Counted from the stretch's first letter, positions 38,215-46,345 are shown. The stretch is 64,000 bases of DNA from JBBROS01 sp964246015 (GCA_964246015.1 CAXTPG010000009.1:6600-70599); one strand, 5' to 3'. Translations and numbers: made by a program. Notes: a model not told the origin generated them from the letters alone.

Positions 38215-39743
38215 TCATCTACCTCGTCGAGTTCAGCGCCTCCACCTGCGCGTCGCCGCTGCAGGATTTCGGCTTCTCCAGCGGCAACGGCTATGTCCCG
38301 CCACCGGTGGGAATTCTGACGGTCTCATGGTACGAGCCGCGCGTGCTCAACCCCGGCACGTTCGAGCGCCATCTGTGGCAGCCCGAGCGCATCAGCGGCG
38401 GCGGCGGCACGGTCGGCACCATCGAGCTCGCCAACGCGGATGGCGCGCTGGACGCCCTCTTCGACCTGCAATGCGACGGACAGGTGGTGACCGTATCTCG
38501 CGGCGACGACGCCGCTGCGCGACCCAGCTTCCAGACCGTTTTTACGGGCACCATCAAGGCGTTCTCCTGGACGTCCACCACGCTCCGGATCGGCTTGCAC
38601 GACCGCGCCGCCGACTTCGCCGAACTGCCCATGGTCGTGCCGCGCTATGGCGGCACGAACGCCCTGCCGGCCGGCGTCGACGGCGTCGAGGGCGATCTCA
38701 AGGGCCGTCGGCGCCCGCTGTTGCTCGGGCGGGCGGAGAACTTCGCCCCACCCAAGGTCAACACCTCAAAGCTGGTGTTCGAGCTGTCCTACAAGCCGAT
38801 CGCCGCGGTGCTGGCGGTCTGGGAGGGCGGCGTGGCGATCACGGCCGGCTCGGACCGATCGAGCCTGGCGACGCTGCTCTCGACGGCGCCGGCGGCGGCC
38901 ACATACGATTGGTATCTCGGCACCGCCGGCACCGACGGCGCCTACATCCGCCTCGGCTCCTCGCCGGGCTCCAACGCCATCACCGTCCACGCGCAGGAGG
39001 GCGCGACGGCCGCCGACCGCACTGTGGCGCAGCTGCTCATGCGCGGCCTCGGCCTGTCCGGTCTCGGTGGCTTCGATGCGGTCAATGCGGCCGAGTCCGG
39101 CTACTGGTGCGGCACCGATGACGTGACCAAGGGCCAGGTCGCCGACGCGCTCTGCATCGGCGTAGGCGCGAGCCTCACGCCGGACCGCTCGGGCGTGTTT
39201 GTCTTGCAGCGCCTTGACGATCCGGCCGGCGCGACGCCGGTGCGGGCGATCGGCCTCACCGACGTTCTGGGGGAGAGTTTCGACCTGCGCACCACCGCCG
39301 ATTTCGGCGGGCAACCGCCCTATCAGATCGAGCTGGCCTACGCGCGCAACTGGACGGTGCAGCAGGCGAGCGCGCTGCAGGGGTCGGTGAGCGAGGACCG
39401 CAAGGCCTGGCTGGCGCTCGAATACCGCAAGGTGACATCCATCCGGACCGCCCATGGCGGCTCGACGGCCCCGCCCGTCGCGTTGACGACGCTGCTGCTA
39501 GACCCGGCGGCGGCGCAGGCGGAGGCGGACCGCGTGCGCGCGCTGTTCAACCCGCCGGCAATCCGCCGTCGCTATTACGTCCAGGCGCCGGTGTCCGTCG
39601 CCACGGCTGACGGCCTGGATCCCGGTGACGTCCTGCTCCTGACGCTGCCACGCTTTGGTTTCGACACGGGGCGGCCAATGGTTCTGACGGGCATGCTCGA
39701 AAATCACGCCGCCGGGCGGGTCACGCTCTATCTGTGGGGTTGA
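38211..39743 (+). CDS. Tail tip / baseplate hub-like protein
   Basis: 510 residues, ATGA overlap with the tape measure. Beta-rich with segments typical of hub proteins following the tape measure: FGFSSGNGYVPPPVGILTVS, RISGGGGTVGTIELANADG, LRIGLHDRAADFAELPMVV, GLDPGDVLLLTLPRFGFDTG. Repeated Gly-Ala-rich loops. Likely forms the ring at the end of the tube; assignment by order and general fold. Confidence 0.7.
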   Translation: MIIYLVEFSASTCASPLQDFGFSSGNGYVPPPVGILTVSWYEPRVLNPGTFERHLWQPERISGGGGTVGTIELANADGALDALFDLQCDGQVVTVSRGDDAAARPSFQTVFTGTIKAFSWTSTTLRIGLHDRAADFAELPMVVPRYGGTNALPAGVDGVEGDLKGRRRPLLLGRAENFAPPKVNTSKLVFELSYKPIAAVLAVWEGGVAITAGSDRSSLATLLSTAPAAATYDWYLGTAGTDGAYIRLGSSPGSNAITVHAQEGATAADRTVAQLLMRGLGLSGLGGFDAVNAAESGYWCGTDDVTKGQVADALCIGVGASLTPDRSGVFVLQRLDDPAGATPVRAIGLTDVLGESFDLRTTADFGGQPPYQIELAYARNWTVQQASALQGSVSEDRKAWLALEYRKVTSIRTAHGGSTAPPVALTTLLLDPAAAQAEADRVRALFNPPAIRRRYYVQAPVSVATADGLDPGDVLLLTLPRFGFDTGRPMVLTGMLENHAAGRVTLYLWG

Positions 39744-39744
39744 G

Positions 39745-40554
39745 ATGGGAAATCTCGTGATCGGCGCGCCGGATTGGGTGATCGGGTCCGGCGCCGGCGT
39801 CGCCTCGGGCAGTTGGTCGTCATCCTATCCGGTGTCGAACCTGCTGAACCCCTCGTTTGCGAGCGTCGCAAGATCGGCGAACGCGACGACCGCCGCCACC
39901 ACCTTTCAGTTCGACTTCGGCCGGAACCACACGATGCGCGTGTTCGCGGTTCCGCGGCACAATCTCACCCAGGCTGGGAAGTTCCGGTTCGCGACCTTCA
40001 ACAGCACCCCGACGACGACGCTCGACACCGGCTGGATCAACGCGTTTCCGGTCACGATCCCCGCCGACGACGTCGGCCTCTACCCGATGCCGCTGGTCTT
40101 CCTGACGTCCACCCCGATCGCGGTCCGCTACCTCTCCGTCCTGTTCGACGATACCGCCAATCCGGCCGGCTACATCGAGCTGCCGCGGGTCGTTGCGGCC
40201 GGGGGGTGGTTCCCGACCAGGAACGCGGCCTACGGCGCCTCGCTGGGGTTCGAGGATGCCAGCGTGGTGCAGCAGGGTCTGGGCGGAGCCGAGTATTTCG
40301 ACGTGCGCCCCAAGCGCAGGGTGGCGCGCATTTCGCTCCCCAGCCTGCCTGACGCGGAGGCGATCTCCAGCGGCCTCGATCTGCAGGCGCGCCTCGGCAC
40401 GACCAGCCAGCTGTTCTACATCGCCGATCCCGACGACGCCGCGAACCGCCACCGCCGGTGCTTCCTGGCTCGGATGCGGACGCTGTCGCCGCTCGAAAGC
40501 GCCGTTTTCGGGCGGACGTCGCAGACGATCGAGCTGTCCGAAGTCATCGCCTAA
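39745..40554 (+). CDS. Tail tip protein, possibly carbohydrate binding
   Basis: 269 residues. SSSYPVSNLLNPSFASVARS, TTFQFDFGRNHTMRVFAVPR and AVRYLSVLFDDTANPAGYIE resemble the discoidin-like jelly-roll folds used by distal tail proteins to hold receptor-binding proteins or bind glycans. Starts one base after the previous stop. Confidence 0.6.
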   Translation: MGNLVIGAPDWVIGSGAGVASGSWSSSYPVSNLLNPSFASVARSANATTAATTFQFDFGRNHTMRVFAVPRHNLTQAGKFRFATFNSTPTTTLDTGWINAFPVTIPADDVGLYPMPLVFLTSTPIAVRYLSVLFDDTANPAGYIELPRVVAAGGWFPTRNAAYGASLGFEDASVVQQGLGGAEYFDVRPKRRVARISLPSLPDAEAISSGLDLQARLGTTSQLFYIADPDDAANRHRRCFLARMRTLSPLESAVFGRTSQTIELSEVIA

Positions 40555-40575
40555 CCCCCACCGGAGACGATTGCC

Positions 40576-40947
40576 ATGACCCTGCTGCGCGCCGCCCTGG
40601 CGCTGCTGTTGCTCGCGCACGCCCCGGCCTGGGGCCAGGCGCGCCCGCCTCTCGGCGGCAACGTCGCCATCCCCTCGACGCCCGGAACCCTGATCCCCTT
40701 CGCGGCCGCCACCCTGGCCGTCCGCTACCAGGTGCAGGGGACCGGATATGCCTGCGTCTCCTGGGTCACGGCCTCAATCTCGATCAGCGGGAGCGGCGGC
40801 GCGTCGAAATGCGCCGGCGCCGGCGCGTTCCTGGTCGGGGCCAGCTCCGTCGACGCCAGGCTGCAGAACCCGCAACCGGGCACGCCGCTCGTCGGCGTCG
40901 CGGCCGCGGGCGCCGACCTGGTCATCGTCTGGGAGGCGATCCAGTGA
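40576..40947 (+). CDS. Small protein with Sec signal peptide
   Basis: 123 residues. The start MTLLRAALALLLLAHAPAWG is a signal peptide with an Ala-x-Gly-type cleavage end. The mature part is beta-rich (VRYQVQGTGYACVSWVTASI) with a Cys pair (YACVSW, ASKCAGAG). First of three consecutive genes with signal peptides at the fibre position; TGATG coupling to the next. Confidence 0.65.
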   Translation: MTLLRAALALLLLAHAPAWGQARPPLGGNVAIPSTPGTLIPFAAATLAVRYQVQGTGYACVSWVTASISISGSGGASKCAGAGAFLVGASSVDARLQNPQPGTPLVGVAAAGADLVIVWEAIQ

Positions 40948-42242
40948 TGCGCGCGCTGCTCGCGCTGCTGCTGGCGGCGTCCCCAGTGGCCGCGCAGCCC
41001 ATCGCGCCGGGCGGTGCGGCCGGCGGCGTGGAGCCTGCGACCAGCACGCTCCAGGCGGACGACCAGGTCATCGTCGTGCGCGGCGGTCTGCCCTACTTGG
41101 TGCCGGCGTCCTCGCTGGGCGGGGCCGTGACCGCGACCGCGGCAACCCTGTCCGGCGTGCCCACGACGGGAGTCGCTGGGACCGCCCTCGGCTCGGGCGG
41201 CACCGTGGCGTGGACGCCCTCGGGGACCTCCGGCTACGTGGCCCTCTATACCGGCTCCGCGGACGAGGGCGCCCGCATCGCGGCCCCGGCCGGCGCGCTC
41301 CCCACCCTCACCCCCGCCGGAGCGGGGACCTACACCGTGCGCGCCTATGCCGCGGCGTCGGGCGGGTCCGCTCTGGCGACGTCGCCGTCGATCACCGTGT
41401 CCGCGGGCGGCGGGGGCAGCAGCTACGCCGCCATCACCCCCGCTGGTGGGGCCGTGCTGTTCGCCCTGAACGCATCCGCCGCCACCGGGCATCTCTACGC
41501 CGACAGCGCCGGCACCACCCAGGCGAGCGCGGGTGGCGCCGTCCGCCATATCAAGGACAAGGCCGGGGGATCGATCACCTTTGCCACCCCCACCGGCAGC
41601 TTCGGGAACACGTCGGCGGGCGTCTCCTCCGCGACACTGGTGGCGTCCGGGCAGAACGGATTGTCCGTTCTGCGCCTGGCGGGGAACACCGTGTTCGCCG
41701 CGTCGTCGAACGCGATCGCCGCGGCGTCGCTCACCGACCACATCACCGTGCTGGTGATCGCCAAGCCAGGTGCCGGCTCCTACAACGTACCCTTCGGCCT
41801 CGGGCTGCTGTCCGCGGGCGGCGGGCGGAACCTGTATCAGTGGAACGTCAACGGCGGCTCCGCCCTTGGACTGACCTTCGGGGTGTCCGGCACGGACGTC
41901 TCGACCGTCACGTATTCGGACAGCGGCGGTAACACCGGGGCAAGCTGGGCCAACCAATCGGCCGTGACGGTGGCAGAGATCAACGGCACGGCCGGAGGCG
42001 CCATAGCCCTCACCGGCCGGCCGGGCCTGTCCCGGGCCAACGTCACGTCGAGCAGCACCATCACCCAGACCTCGGCCGGGGCATGGGACACCACGCTGAT
42101 CGGCGCGGCGCCGTTGAACGGGCACGCGTCTTTCCTGTTCAGCGGCGACCTCTACGAGATCGTGTTCTTCTCGAGCCCGGCCGCGCTCACGACCGCCGAA
42201 CGAAACGCGATGATCGCCTACGCCGCCTCGTGGGCATACTGA
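40947..42242 (+). CDS. Fibre-like protein with signal peptide and LamG-like domain
   Basis: 431 residues. Signal-like start MRALLALLLAASPVAAQP, then a Gly/Ala/Ser/Thr-rich region, and from about residue 165 a concanavalin/LamG-like pattern (GGAVLFALNASAATGHLYAD, SLTDHITVLVIAKPGAGSYN, HASFLFSGDLYEIVFFSS, LTTAERNAMIAYAASW). LamG-type domains at this place usually bind host surface glycans. The signal peptide is odd for a tail protein. Confidence 0.65.
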   Translation: MRALLALLLAASPVAAQPIAPGGAAGGVEPATSTLQADDQVIVVRGGLPYLVPASSLGGAVTATAATLSGVPTTGVAGTALGSGGTVAWTPSGTSGYVALYTGSADEGARIAAPAGALPTLTPAGAGTYTVRAYAAASGGSALATSPSITVSAGGGGSSYAAITPAGGAVLFALNASAATGHLYADSAGTTQASAGGAVRHIKDKAGGSITFATPTGSFGNTSAGVSSATLVASGQNGLSVLRLAGNTVFAASSNAIAAASLTDHITVLVIAKPGAGSYNVPFGLGLLSAGGGRNLYQWNVNGGSALGLTFGVSGTDVSTVTYSDSGGNTGASWANQSAVTVAEINGTAGGAIALTGRPGLSRANVTSSSTITQTSAGAWDTTLIGAAPLNGHASFLFSGDLYEIVFFSSPAALTTAERNAMIAYAASWAY

Positions 42243-42244
42243 CC

Positions 42245-43933
42245 ATGCTGCGTCTGATCGCGCTGCTGCTCGCGTCCCTCCTGGTCTGGGATGCGGCGGC
42301 GGCCACCCTCACCGTCGGCGGCCAGAGGGTCATCCTGGGCGGCCAGTCCATCCTGCTGGGCGGCCCTGCCGGCGGCGGCACGCCCGGCGGGACGCTGGCT
42401 TTGCGGGACATGCCTGCAGGCATGATCGTGCAGCGCGAGGCCGGGGCGACCAGTGCCCGCGTCCATTATCGCGTGGGCTACAGCGGGGCCGCGCCGAGCG
42501 CCGTGCAGGTGCGGGTTCTGGGGTTCCGGACCGGGGCCGTCGTCACGGATTGGTCCGACCTGGTCGGCCTGTCCTGCGCCGCCGGTGAGTGCATCGGCCG
42601 CCTCGCGACGCCCCAGGGCGGCCCCTACCGATTCTCGGTCCGCGACAAATACAACGCCGGCACCATCCTCGACGGCGCGGGCGCCTACGGCGTGGGCGAA
42701 CTGGTCGTGCACGCTGGCCAGAGCGAGAATGCGGTCATCCTGTCCGGCGTGTTCGCCGGCAGCGAGAATGCGGCCTACCTGGCCGGCGAACCCTACCTCG
42801 TCGCCATGTATACGACCCTGGGTTGGTCCCCGGTCGATCGGAGCGCGGCGGGGGCATGGAGCGGCGGCACGGTCGCCGGCGGCTCGGGCGACACCGCATA
42901 CAACCAGAACGCATCCGGCTACCTTGCCTTCGGCCGGAAGCTGTCCGCGCAGCTTGGCGGCATCCCCGTCGGCATCATCCCGCGATGGAAGGGCGGGGCG
43001 GCCTTTTCGGAGATCTTCGAGCCCGGGGGCAGCTACTACAATGCCTTCTGGCCCGACAGCCTGGCGGTCCCGGCGTTCGCGAACCAACCCGCCGGCACCT
43101 ATGGCGACATCGCGCATTTCGTCTTCAGCCAGGGCGGCACCGATGCCGGATCGAGCTTTGCCGTGGCCTCCGCCTGGGGCGGCAAGCTGCTCGCGTTTTA
43201 TCGCCGCCTCGTGCTCGGCGGCGGCTCCGGGGTGACGCCCTGGCTCAACGGCATCCGTGGGCCTGGGCAGCTCGGATTCTACGTCGAGCAACTGAAGAGC
43301 GAGGACCAGACCTGGACGACGCTGATCCGCGACCAGGCGGCGCAGTTCGTGGCCGACATGCAGGCGGCCGGCGGACGCAAAGTGGAAACCCTGGCGAGCT
43401 TCGTGGACCTGCCGAGCAACGGCGTCGACCTGACGCTGGGCGGCGGGTCCGCCCTGCTGCCGTGGCTGCCAGTCGGGCGGGTCTATCAGACGGTGCTGTG
43501 GGGCGCGGGCCAGGCGTCTTTCTCTGGGCGCGGCGCCACGATCGCGAGCGTCGCGCGCACCAGCTCGACGACGGTGCGGATCACGGTCGCGCACGATGTG
43601 GGGACGGCGCTGACCAACGACACCGGGGCGGGCGTCGGCGCGTCGGTCACGGGGTTTGCTTTCTCGGCCGCGGGCGACCTGTCTTCGCCGATCGCACCCA
43701 CCAGCGTCGTCATCAGCGGCGCATCGACGGTCGACGCCTCCTTCCCGACCGCGCTGCCTGCCAGCGTCTATGTCGGCTACCAGCGCGCGGCCCGCGTCGA
43801 CAATACCCATGCGCTATACGGGAACGAGGTTCTGCCCTTTTACAATCCCGGGCCGCCGGCCCTGGGATCGTCCGGCTCGGGCTCGCTCGGCCTTCCGGTG
43901 CGCCCGACCCCGGCCGTGCTGGTGACGCCGTGA
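42245..43933 (+). CDS. Esterase-like (SGNH/sialate O-acetylesterase type) tail protein with signal peptide
   Basis: 562 residues. N-terminus MLRLIALLLASLLVWDAAAA is signal-like. The middle resembles the carbohydrate acetylesterase fold: GELVVHAGQSENAV (Gly-Gln-Ser-x-Asn, the nucleophile block), GIIPRWKGGAAFSEIFEPGG, AHFVFSQGGTDAGSSF (QGGTDA, block III) . A beta C-terminus follows. Phages use such enzymes to deacetylate capsule or O-antigen. This one may also be made in the lysogen, given the export signal. Confidence 0.65.
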   Translation: MLRLIALLLASLLVWDAAAATLTVGGQRVILGGQSILLGGPAGGGTPGGTLALRDMPAGMIVQREAGATSARVHYRVGYSGAAPSAVQVRVLGFRTGAVVTDWSDLVGLSCAAGECIGRLATPQGGPYRFSVRDKYNAGTILDGAGAYGVGELVVHAGQSENAVILSGVFAGSENAAYLAGEPYLVAMYTTLGWSPVDRSAAGAWSGGTVAGGSGDTAYNQNASGYLAFGRKLSAQLGGIPVGIIPRWKGGAAFSEIFEPGGSYYNAFWPDSLAVPAFANQPAGTYGDIAHFVFSQGGTDAGSSFAVASAWGGKLLAFYRRLVLGGGSGVTPWLNGIRGPGQLGFYVEQLKSEDQTWTTLIRDQAAQFVADMQAAGGRKVETLASFVDLPSNGVDLTLGGGSALLPWLPVGRVYQTVLWGAGQASFSGRGATIASVARTSSTTVRITVAHDVGTALTNDTGAGVGASVTGFAFSAAGDLSSPIAPTSVVISGASTVDASFPTALPASVYVGYQRAARVDNTHALYGNEVLPFYNPGPPALGSSGSGSLGLPVRPTPAVLVTP

Positions 43934-44226
43934 CCGGGCGCGCGGCGGACGATCCCATGTCCGTGGTCGCTCACGAAGCCATCGCTGAGCATTTCGACCG
44001 CCTCGGCATCGATGTGAGGGACCGGACCGAGCTGCGCCGGCTCGGGCGCGACCTTGTTTTCCTCCGTGGCATGCGGGAGGCCGCGGAGGAGCGCGAGGCC
44101 ATGACCCGGAAGGCGGAGGCCGACCGGCCGCACAAGCTGCGGGCGGCTGCGCTCGACAAGGTCGTGACGTTCGGGCTGGGCCTGCTCGCGGCCTACCTGC
44201 TGTTCCGCTGGGGGCTGAAGGGATGA
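43930..44226 (+). CDS. Small C-terminally anchored membrane protein
   Basis: 98 residues from GTG 43930 (GTGA overlap). Helical, charged N-terminal part (VAHEAIAEHFDRLGIDVRDR, FLRGMREAAEEREAMTRKAE) and one membrane span near the end (FGLGLLAAYLLFRWGL). Between fibre and lysis genes; perhaps a spanin- or lysis-related accessory. Confidence 0.6.
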   Translation: MTGRAADDPMSVVAHEAIAEHFDRLGIDVRDRTELRRLGRDLVFLRGMREAAEEREAMTRKAEADRPHKLRAAALDKVVTFGLGLLAAYLLFRWGLKG

Positions 44227-44693
44227 CCGGCCTCGTTCGCCGCCTGCTCGGGCGCGTCGCCATGGTGGCGCTTGGCCTCGTGGTGGGCACGGCCCTCGCC
44301 AGCTACTCGCACCGGACGGCGCCGGTGGTCATCACCGGGATGCACGAGGCGGACGGTATCGCGCTCCGCGGCGGGATGATCGACCTGGTGATGACGACCG
44401 ACCGGTCGCGGTTCTGCCCCAGCGAGACCCAGCGTTACCTTTGGCGCTGGACCGAGATCGAGGGCGAGCAGACCCGGCAGTTCGTGCCGTTGGTGCAGAC
44501 CGCGGCGCCGCCCGGGTCCGGGTCCGGCCGGGTCATGCTGTCGATACCCGTGCCGCTCCCTGTTGCACCGGGGGAGTGGTTCTACCGGGCCATCACCATC
44601 GAACGGTGCTCGTGGCTGCCCGCGCCGCTCCGGCCATACGTCTGGCGAACGCCGGATGTGGCCGTCCGTATCGGCAACCCCCCCGCAAACTGA
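44223..44693 (+). CDS. Hypothetical membrane-anchored protein of the lysis region
   Basis: 156 residues, ATGA overlap. One N-terminal span (VAMVALGLVVGTALASY) then a periplasmic beta-rich part with two Cys (RFCPSETQRYLWRWTEIEGE and ITIERCSWLPAPLRPYVW). Could be a spanin-like or superinfection-exclusion protein; not recognised. Confidence 0.6.
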   Translation: MTGLVRRLLGRVAMVALGLVVGTALASYSHRTAPVVITGMHEADGIALRGGMIDLVMTTDRSRFCPSETQRYLWRWTEIEGEQTRQFVPLVQTAAPPGSGSGRVMLSIPVPLPVAPGEWFYRAITIERCSWLPAPLRPYVWRTPDVAVRIGNPPAN

Positions 44694-44704
44694 AGGAGAT
44701 GAGC

Positions 44705-44995
44705 ATGGACTGGAAAGCACTGCTGCCGCCTTATCCGAGCAGCACCATCATCGGGATCAGCGTGATTGTGGGCGGCATCTGCTCGGTGCTGCTGGATCAG
44801 GCGACACCGAAGCAGGCTGCGGCGGCGGTGCTGTCCGGCCTTGTCGCGATGCTCATCCGCCAAACGACTGGCACGACGGTGGTGACGGCGCCGGCGTCGG
44901 TGGAGGTGCAGCAGGTGGCCGCCGACGTCCGCGATGCGGCCGGGGCGCTCGCCACCGTCGCCGATCGCGTCGCCGGCCGGGGGGATCGGGGATGA
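44705..44995 (+). CDS. Holin-like protein
   Basis: 96 residues from ATG 44705 (AAGGAG at 44693-44698; the ATG at 44699 is too close to it). Two hydrophobic helices (TIIGISVIVGGICSVLL, AAAAVLSGLVAMLIRQ) and a polar helical C-terminus, directly before the endolysin with ATGA overlap. Typical holin place and build. Confidence 0.7.
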   Translation: MDWKALLPPYPSSTIIGISVIVGGICSVLLDQATPKQAAAAVLSGLVAMLIRQTTGTTVVTAPASVEVQQVAADVRDAAGALATVADRVAGRGDRG

Positions 44996-45552
44996 GCGCC
45001 GATCGGTTCCGTGCCTGCCTGGCGTTCACGTGGCGGCCGGACTTCGACGGTCAAGGCTTCCACGACACGCCCAACGACAGGGGCGGCGCGACATCGTGGG
45101 GCGTCACGATCGGCTCGTACGCCGCCTGGCGGGCCGAGCACGGCATCCGCACGACGACGCCCGCCGACCTGGCGCGAGCCACGAAGGACGAGCTGGCCGA
45201 GATCTACTGCGCCCGCTACTGGACCGCGGTGTCGGCCGACCACCTGTTCCCCGGGCTCGACCTGCTGGTGTTCGACTTCGGCGTTGGCTCCGGACCAATT
45301 CGAAGCGCCAAGATGCTGCAAGCCGCGGTGGGCGTGAAGGATGACGGACACATCGGGCCGCTGACGCTGGCCGCGGTGGGCCGAATCGTCGACCGCGTCG
45401 CACTCCTGGACCGGCTGGGCGGGATCCACTTCGGGTTCTATCGAGCGATCCCGGGACCGGGTGGTTGGGTGAGCTTCGGGCGGGGGTGGAGCCGCCGGAA
45501 TACCGAGCGGCTCGCCCTCGCACGACGGATGGCTCAGGCCAGCACGTCCTGA
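44992..45552 (+). CDS. Endolysin (GH108-like, secretion-activator type), unusual active-site segment
   Basis: 186 residues. NDRGGATSWGVTIGSYAAWR, AEIYCARYWTAVSADHLFPG, LDLLVFDFGVGSGPIRSAKM, LQAAVGVKDDGHIGPLTLAA follow the GH108/peptidoglycan-binding endolysin pattern. The usual N-terminal EGG, whose Glu is catalytic, is replaced by a FDGQGF-containing segment, so the acid residue may be an Asp or the mechanism differs. The last 12 bases (AGCACGTCCTGA) match the end of the gene at 25455 and come from the inserted Tat/RHH module. Confidence 0.75.
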   Translation: MSADRFRACLAFTWRPDFDGQGFHDTPNDRGGATSWGVTIGSYAAWRAEHGIRTTTPADLARATKDELAEIYCARYWTAVSADHLFPGLDLLVFDFGVGSGPIRSAKMLQAAVGVKDDGHIGPLTLAAVGRIVDRVALLDRLGGIHFGFYRAIPGPGGWVSFGRGWSRRNTERLALARRMAQASTS

Positions 45553-45920
45553 ACGAGTGACCAGGCGAGCCGCACGCTCGCGCAGCTATCGTACGGTCCC
45601 CTGCCCTGGGGGCATTGGTCCAGCAGATCGTGCAGCAGCCCGGCCTTCGCGCGCCGCCCGGCTTCGGTGCCGGCCGGGGTGGCGATGATCGCGTCCATCT
45701 CCGCGTGCCAACCGGCCACGAGCTGCTCGACGCGAGCGTCGTGAAGGCCGGAGTCATCGTCCAGCCGATCCGATTCGCGGTCGAGAGCGATGGCCCCGGC
45801 CACTGCGGCGATCAGCCGCGAGTCGGTGGGCCCCGGGACGCCCGGGAACGCGGCGAAGACGCCCGCCCCGGCCAGCAGATCACGTCGGGATGTAGTATGA
45901 GTGCGTACAGCCTTGGGCAT
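45534..45920 (-). CDS. Tat-signal exported helical protein (module copy 2)
   Basis: 128 residues from ATG 45920. Signal KAVRTHTTSRRDLLAGAGVF with the twin-arginine pair; mature part (DRESDRLDDDSGLHDARVEQ, GWHAEMDAIIATPAGTEAGR, SCASVRLAWSLVQDVL) is clearly paralogous to 25428-25829 along its whole length. Its 3' end overlaps the endolysin gene by 19 bases. Paired divergently with the RHH gene at 45996. Confidence 0.75.
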   Translation of the reverse strand: MPKAVRTHTTSRRDLLAGAGVFAAFPGVPGPTDSRLIAAVAGAIALDRESDRLDDDSGLHDARVEQLVAGWHAEMDAIIATPAGTEAGRRAKAGLLHDLLDQCPQGRGPYDSCASVRLAWSLVQDVLA

Positions 45921-45986
45921 GGGTCGCTCCGCGCCTGGGGTTAGGGGCGGTCAGGAAGGTGCAAACTTCCCCCGCCCCGCACTTTA

Positions 45987-46023
45987 TGATACCAGATGTT
46001 TATGGTGTCAAGACGTGGTATCA
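45987..46023. promoter_or_regulatory. Operator with three half-sites (module copy 2)
   Basis: TGATACCA (45987-45994), TGGTGTCA (46003-46010) and TGGTATCA (46016-46023): the first and third are perfect inverted copies, the second a one-base variant. They cover the start codon of the RHH gene at 45996, the same layout as the operator of copy 1 but with a different sequence. Confidence 0.7.
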
Positions 46024-46196
46024 AGAAGTCGATGGGGCGCCCGGCGATCGGCGCCGGGACTCCCGTGATGACCAGGCTGCGGCCCGAACAACTGGCCCGC
46101 TTGGACTCTTGGATCGCCAACCAACCCGACCCCAAGCCGACGCGCCCCGAGGCCATCCGCCGCCTTCTCGACGAGCGCCTGAACCGCTCAGATTGA
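45996..46196 (+). CDS. Ribbon-helix-helix regulator (module copy 2)
   Basis: 66 residues. SMGRPAIGAGTPVMTRLRPE, QLARLDSWIANQPDPKPTRP, EAIRRLLDERL: an RHH domain paralogous to 25910-26104 and 13819-14007. Alternative starts ATG 46002 and 46032. Last gene of the prophage, about 100 bases from attR, and so likely expressed in the lysogen. Confidence 0.75.
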   Translation: MFMVSRRGIKKSMGRPAIGAGTPVMTRLRPEQLARLDSWIANQPDPKPTRPEAIRRLLDERLNRSD

Positions 46197-46298
46197 GGCC
46201 TGAAATGCTAGACACAGGCCCGCAAAACCCAATAACGGCGGGGCGGAACAGACTGGCGACGAATTGGCTAAGGCGCTGCGCGCCCTAAAAAGCGCCGC

Positions 46299-46342
46299 GA
46301 TTCGTAATCAGCAGGTCCTCAGTTCAATCCTGAGCGTCGGCA
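46299..46342 (+). other. attR core
   Basis: Forty-four bases identical to 1500-1543. After the discriminator A comes CCA here (46343-46345), which shows that the uninterrupted host tRNA gene probably encoded its CCA end. The bases before the core (AAGCGCCGC) are phage sequence and do not restore a tRNA 5' half. Confidence 0.95.
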
Positions 46343-46345
46343 CCA

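Larger units (their letters stand above)
1500..46342. mobile_element. Complete siphovirus-type prophage integrated in tRNA-Thr(CGT)
   Basis: Bounded by the 44-bp direct repeat, with integrase at the left end and lysis genes and a moron-like pair at the right end. It carries in order: leftward integration and early genes, repressor/Cro switch, early and replication genes, then terminase, HK97 portal, protease and capsid, connector genes, tail, tape measure, tip and fibre genes, holin-like and endolysin. All expected structural modules are present, so it may be inducible. The HK97-type head and long tape measure indicate a long-tailed, siphovirus-like virion. Confidence 0.95.

Noticed and set aside
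46201..46298. Second tRNA gene at attR
   Set aside because: Only the 3' half is present; the bases before the 44-base core do not form the D arm or the 5' acceptor strand.
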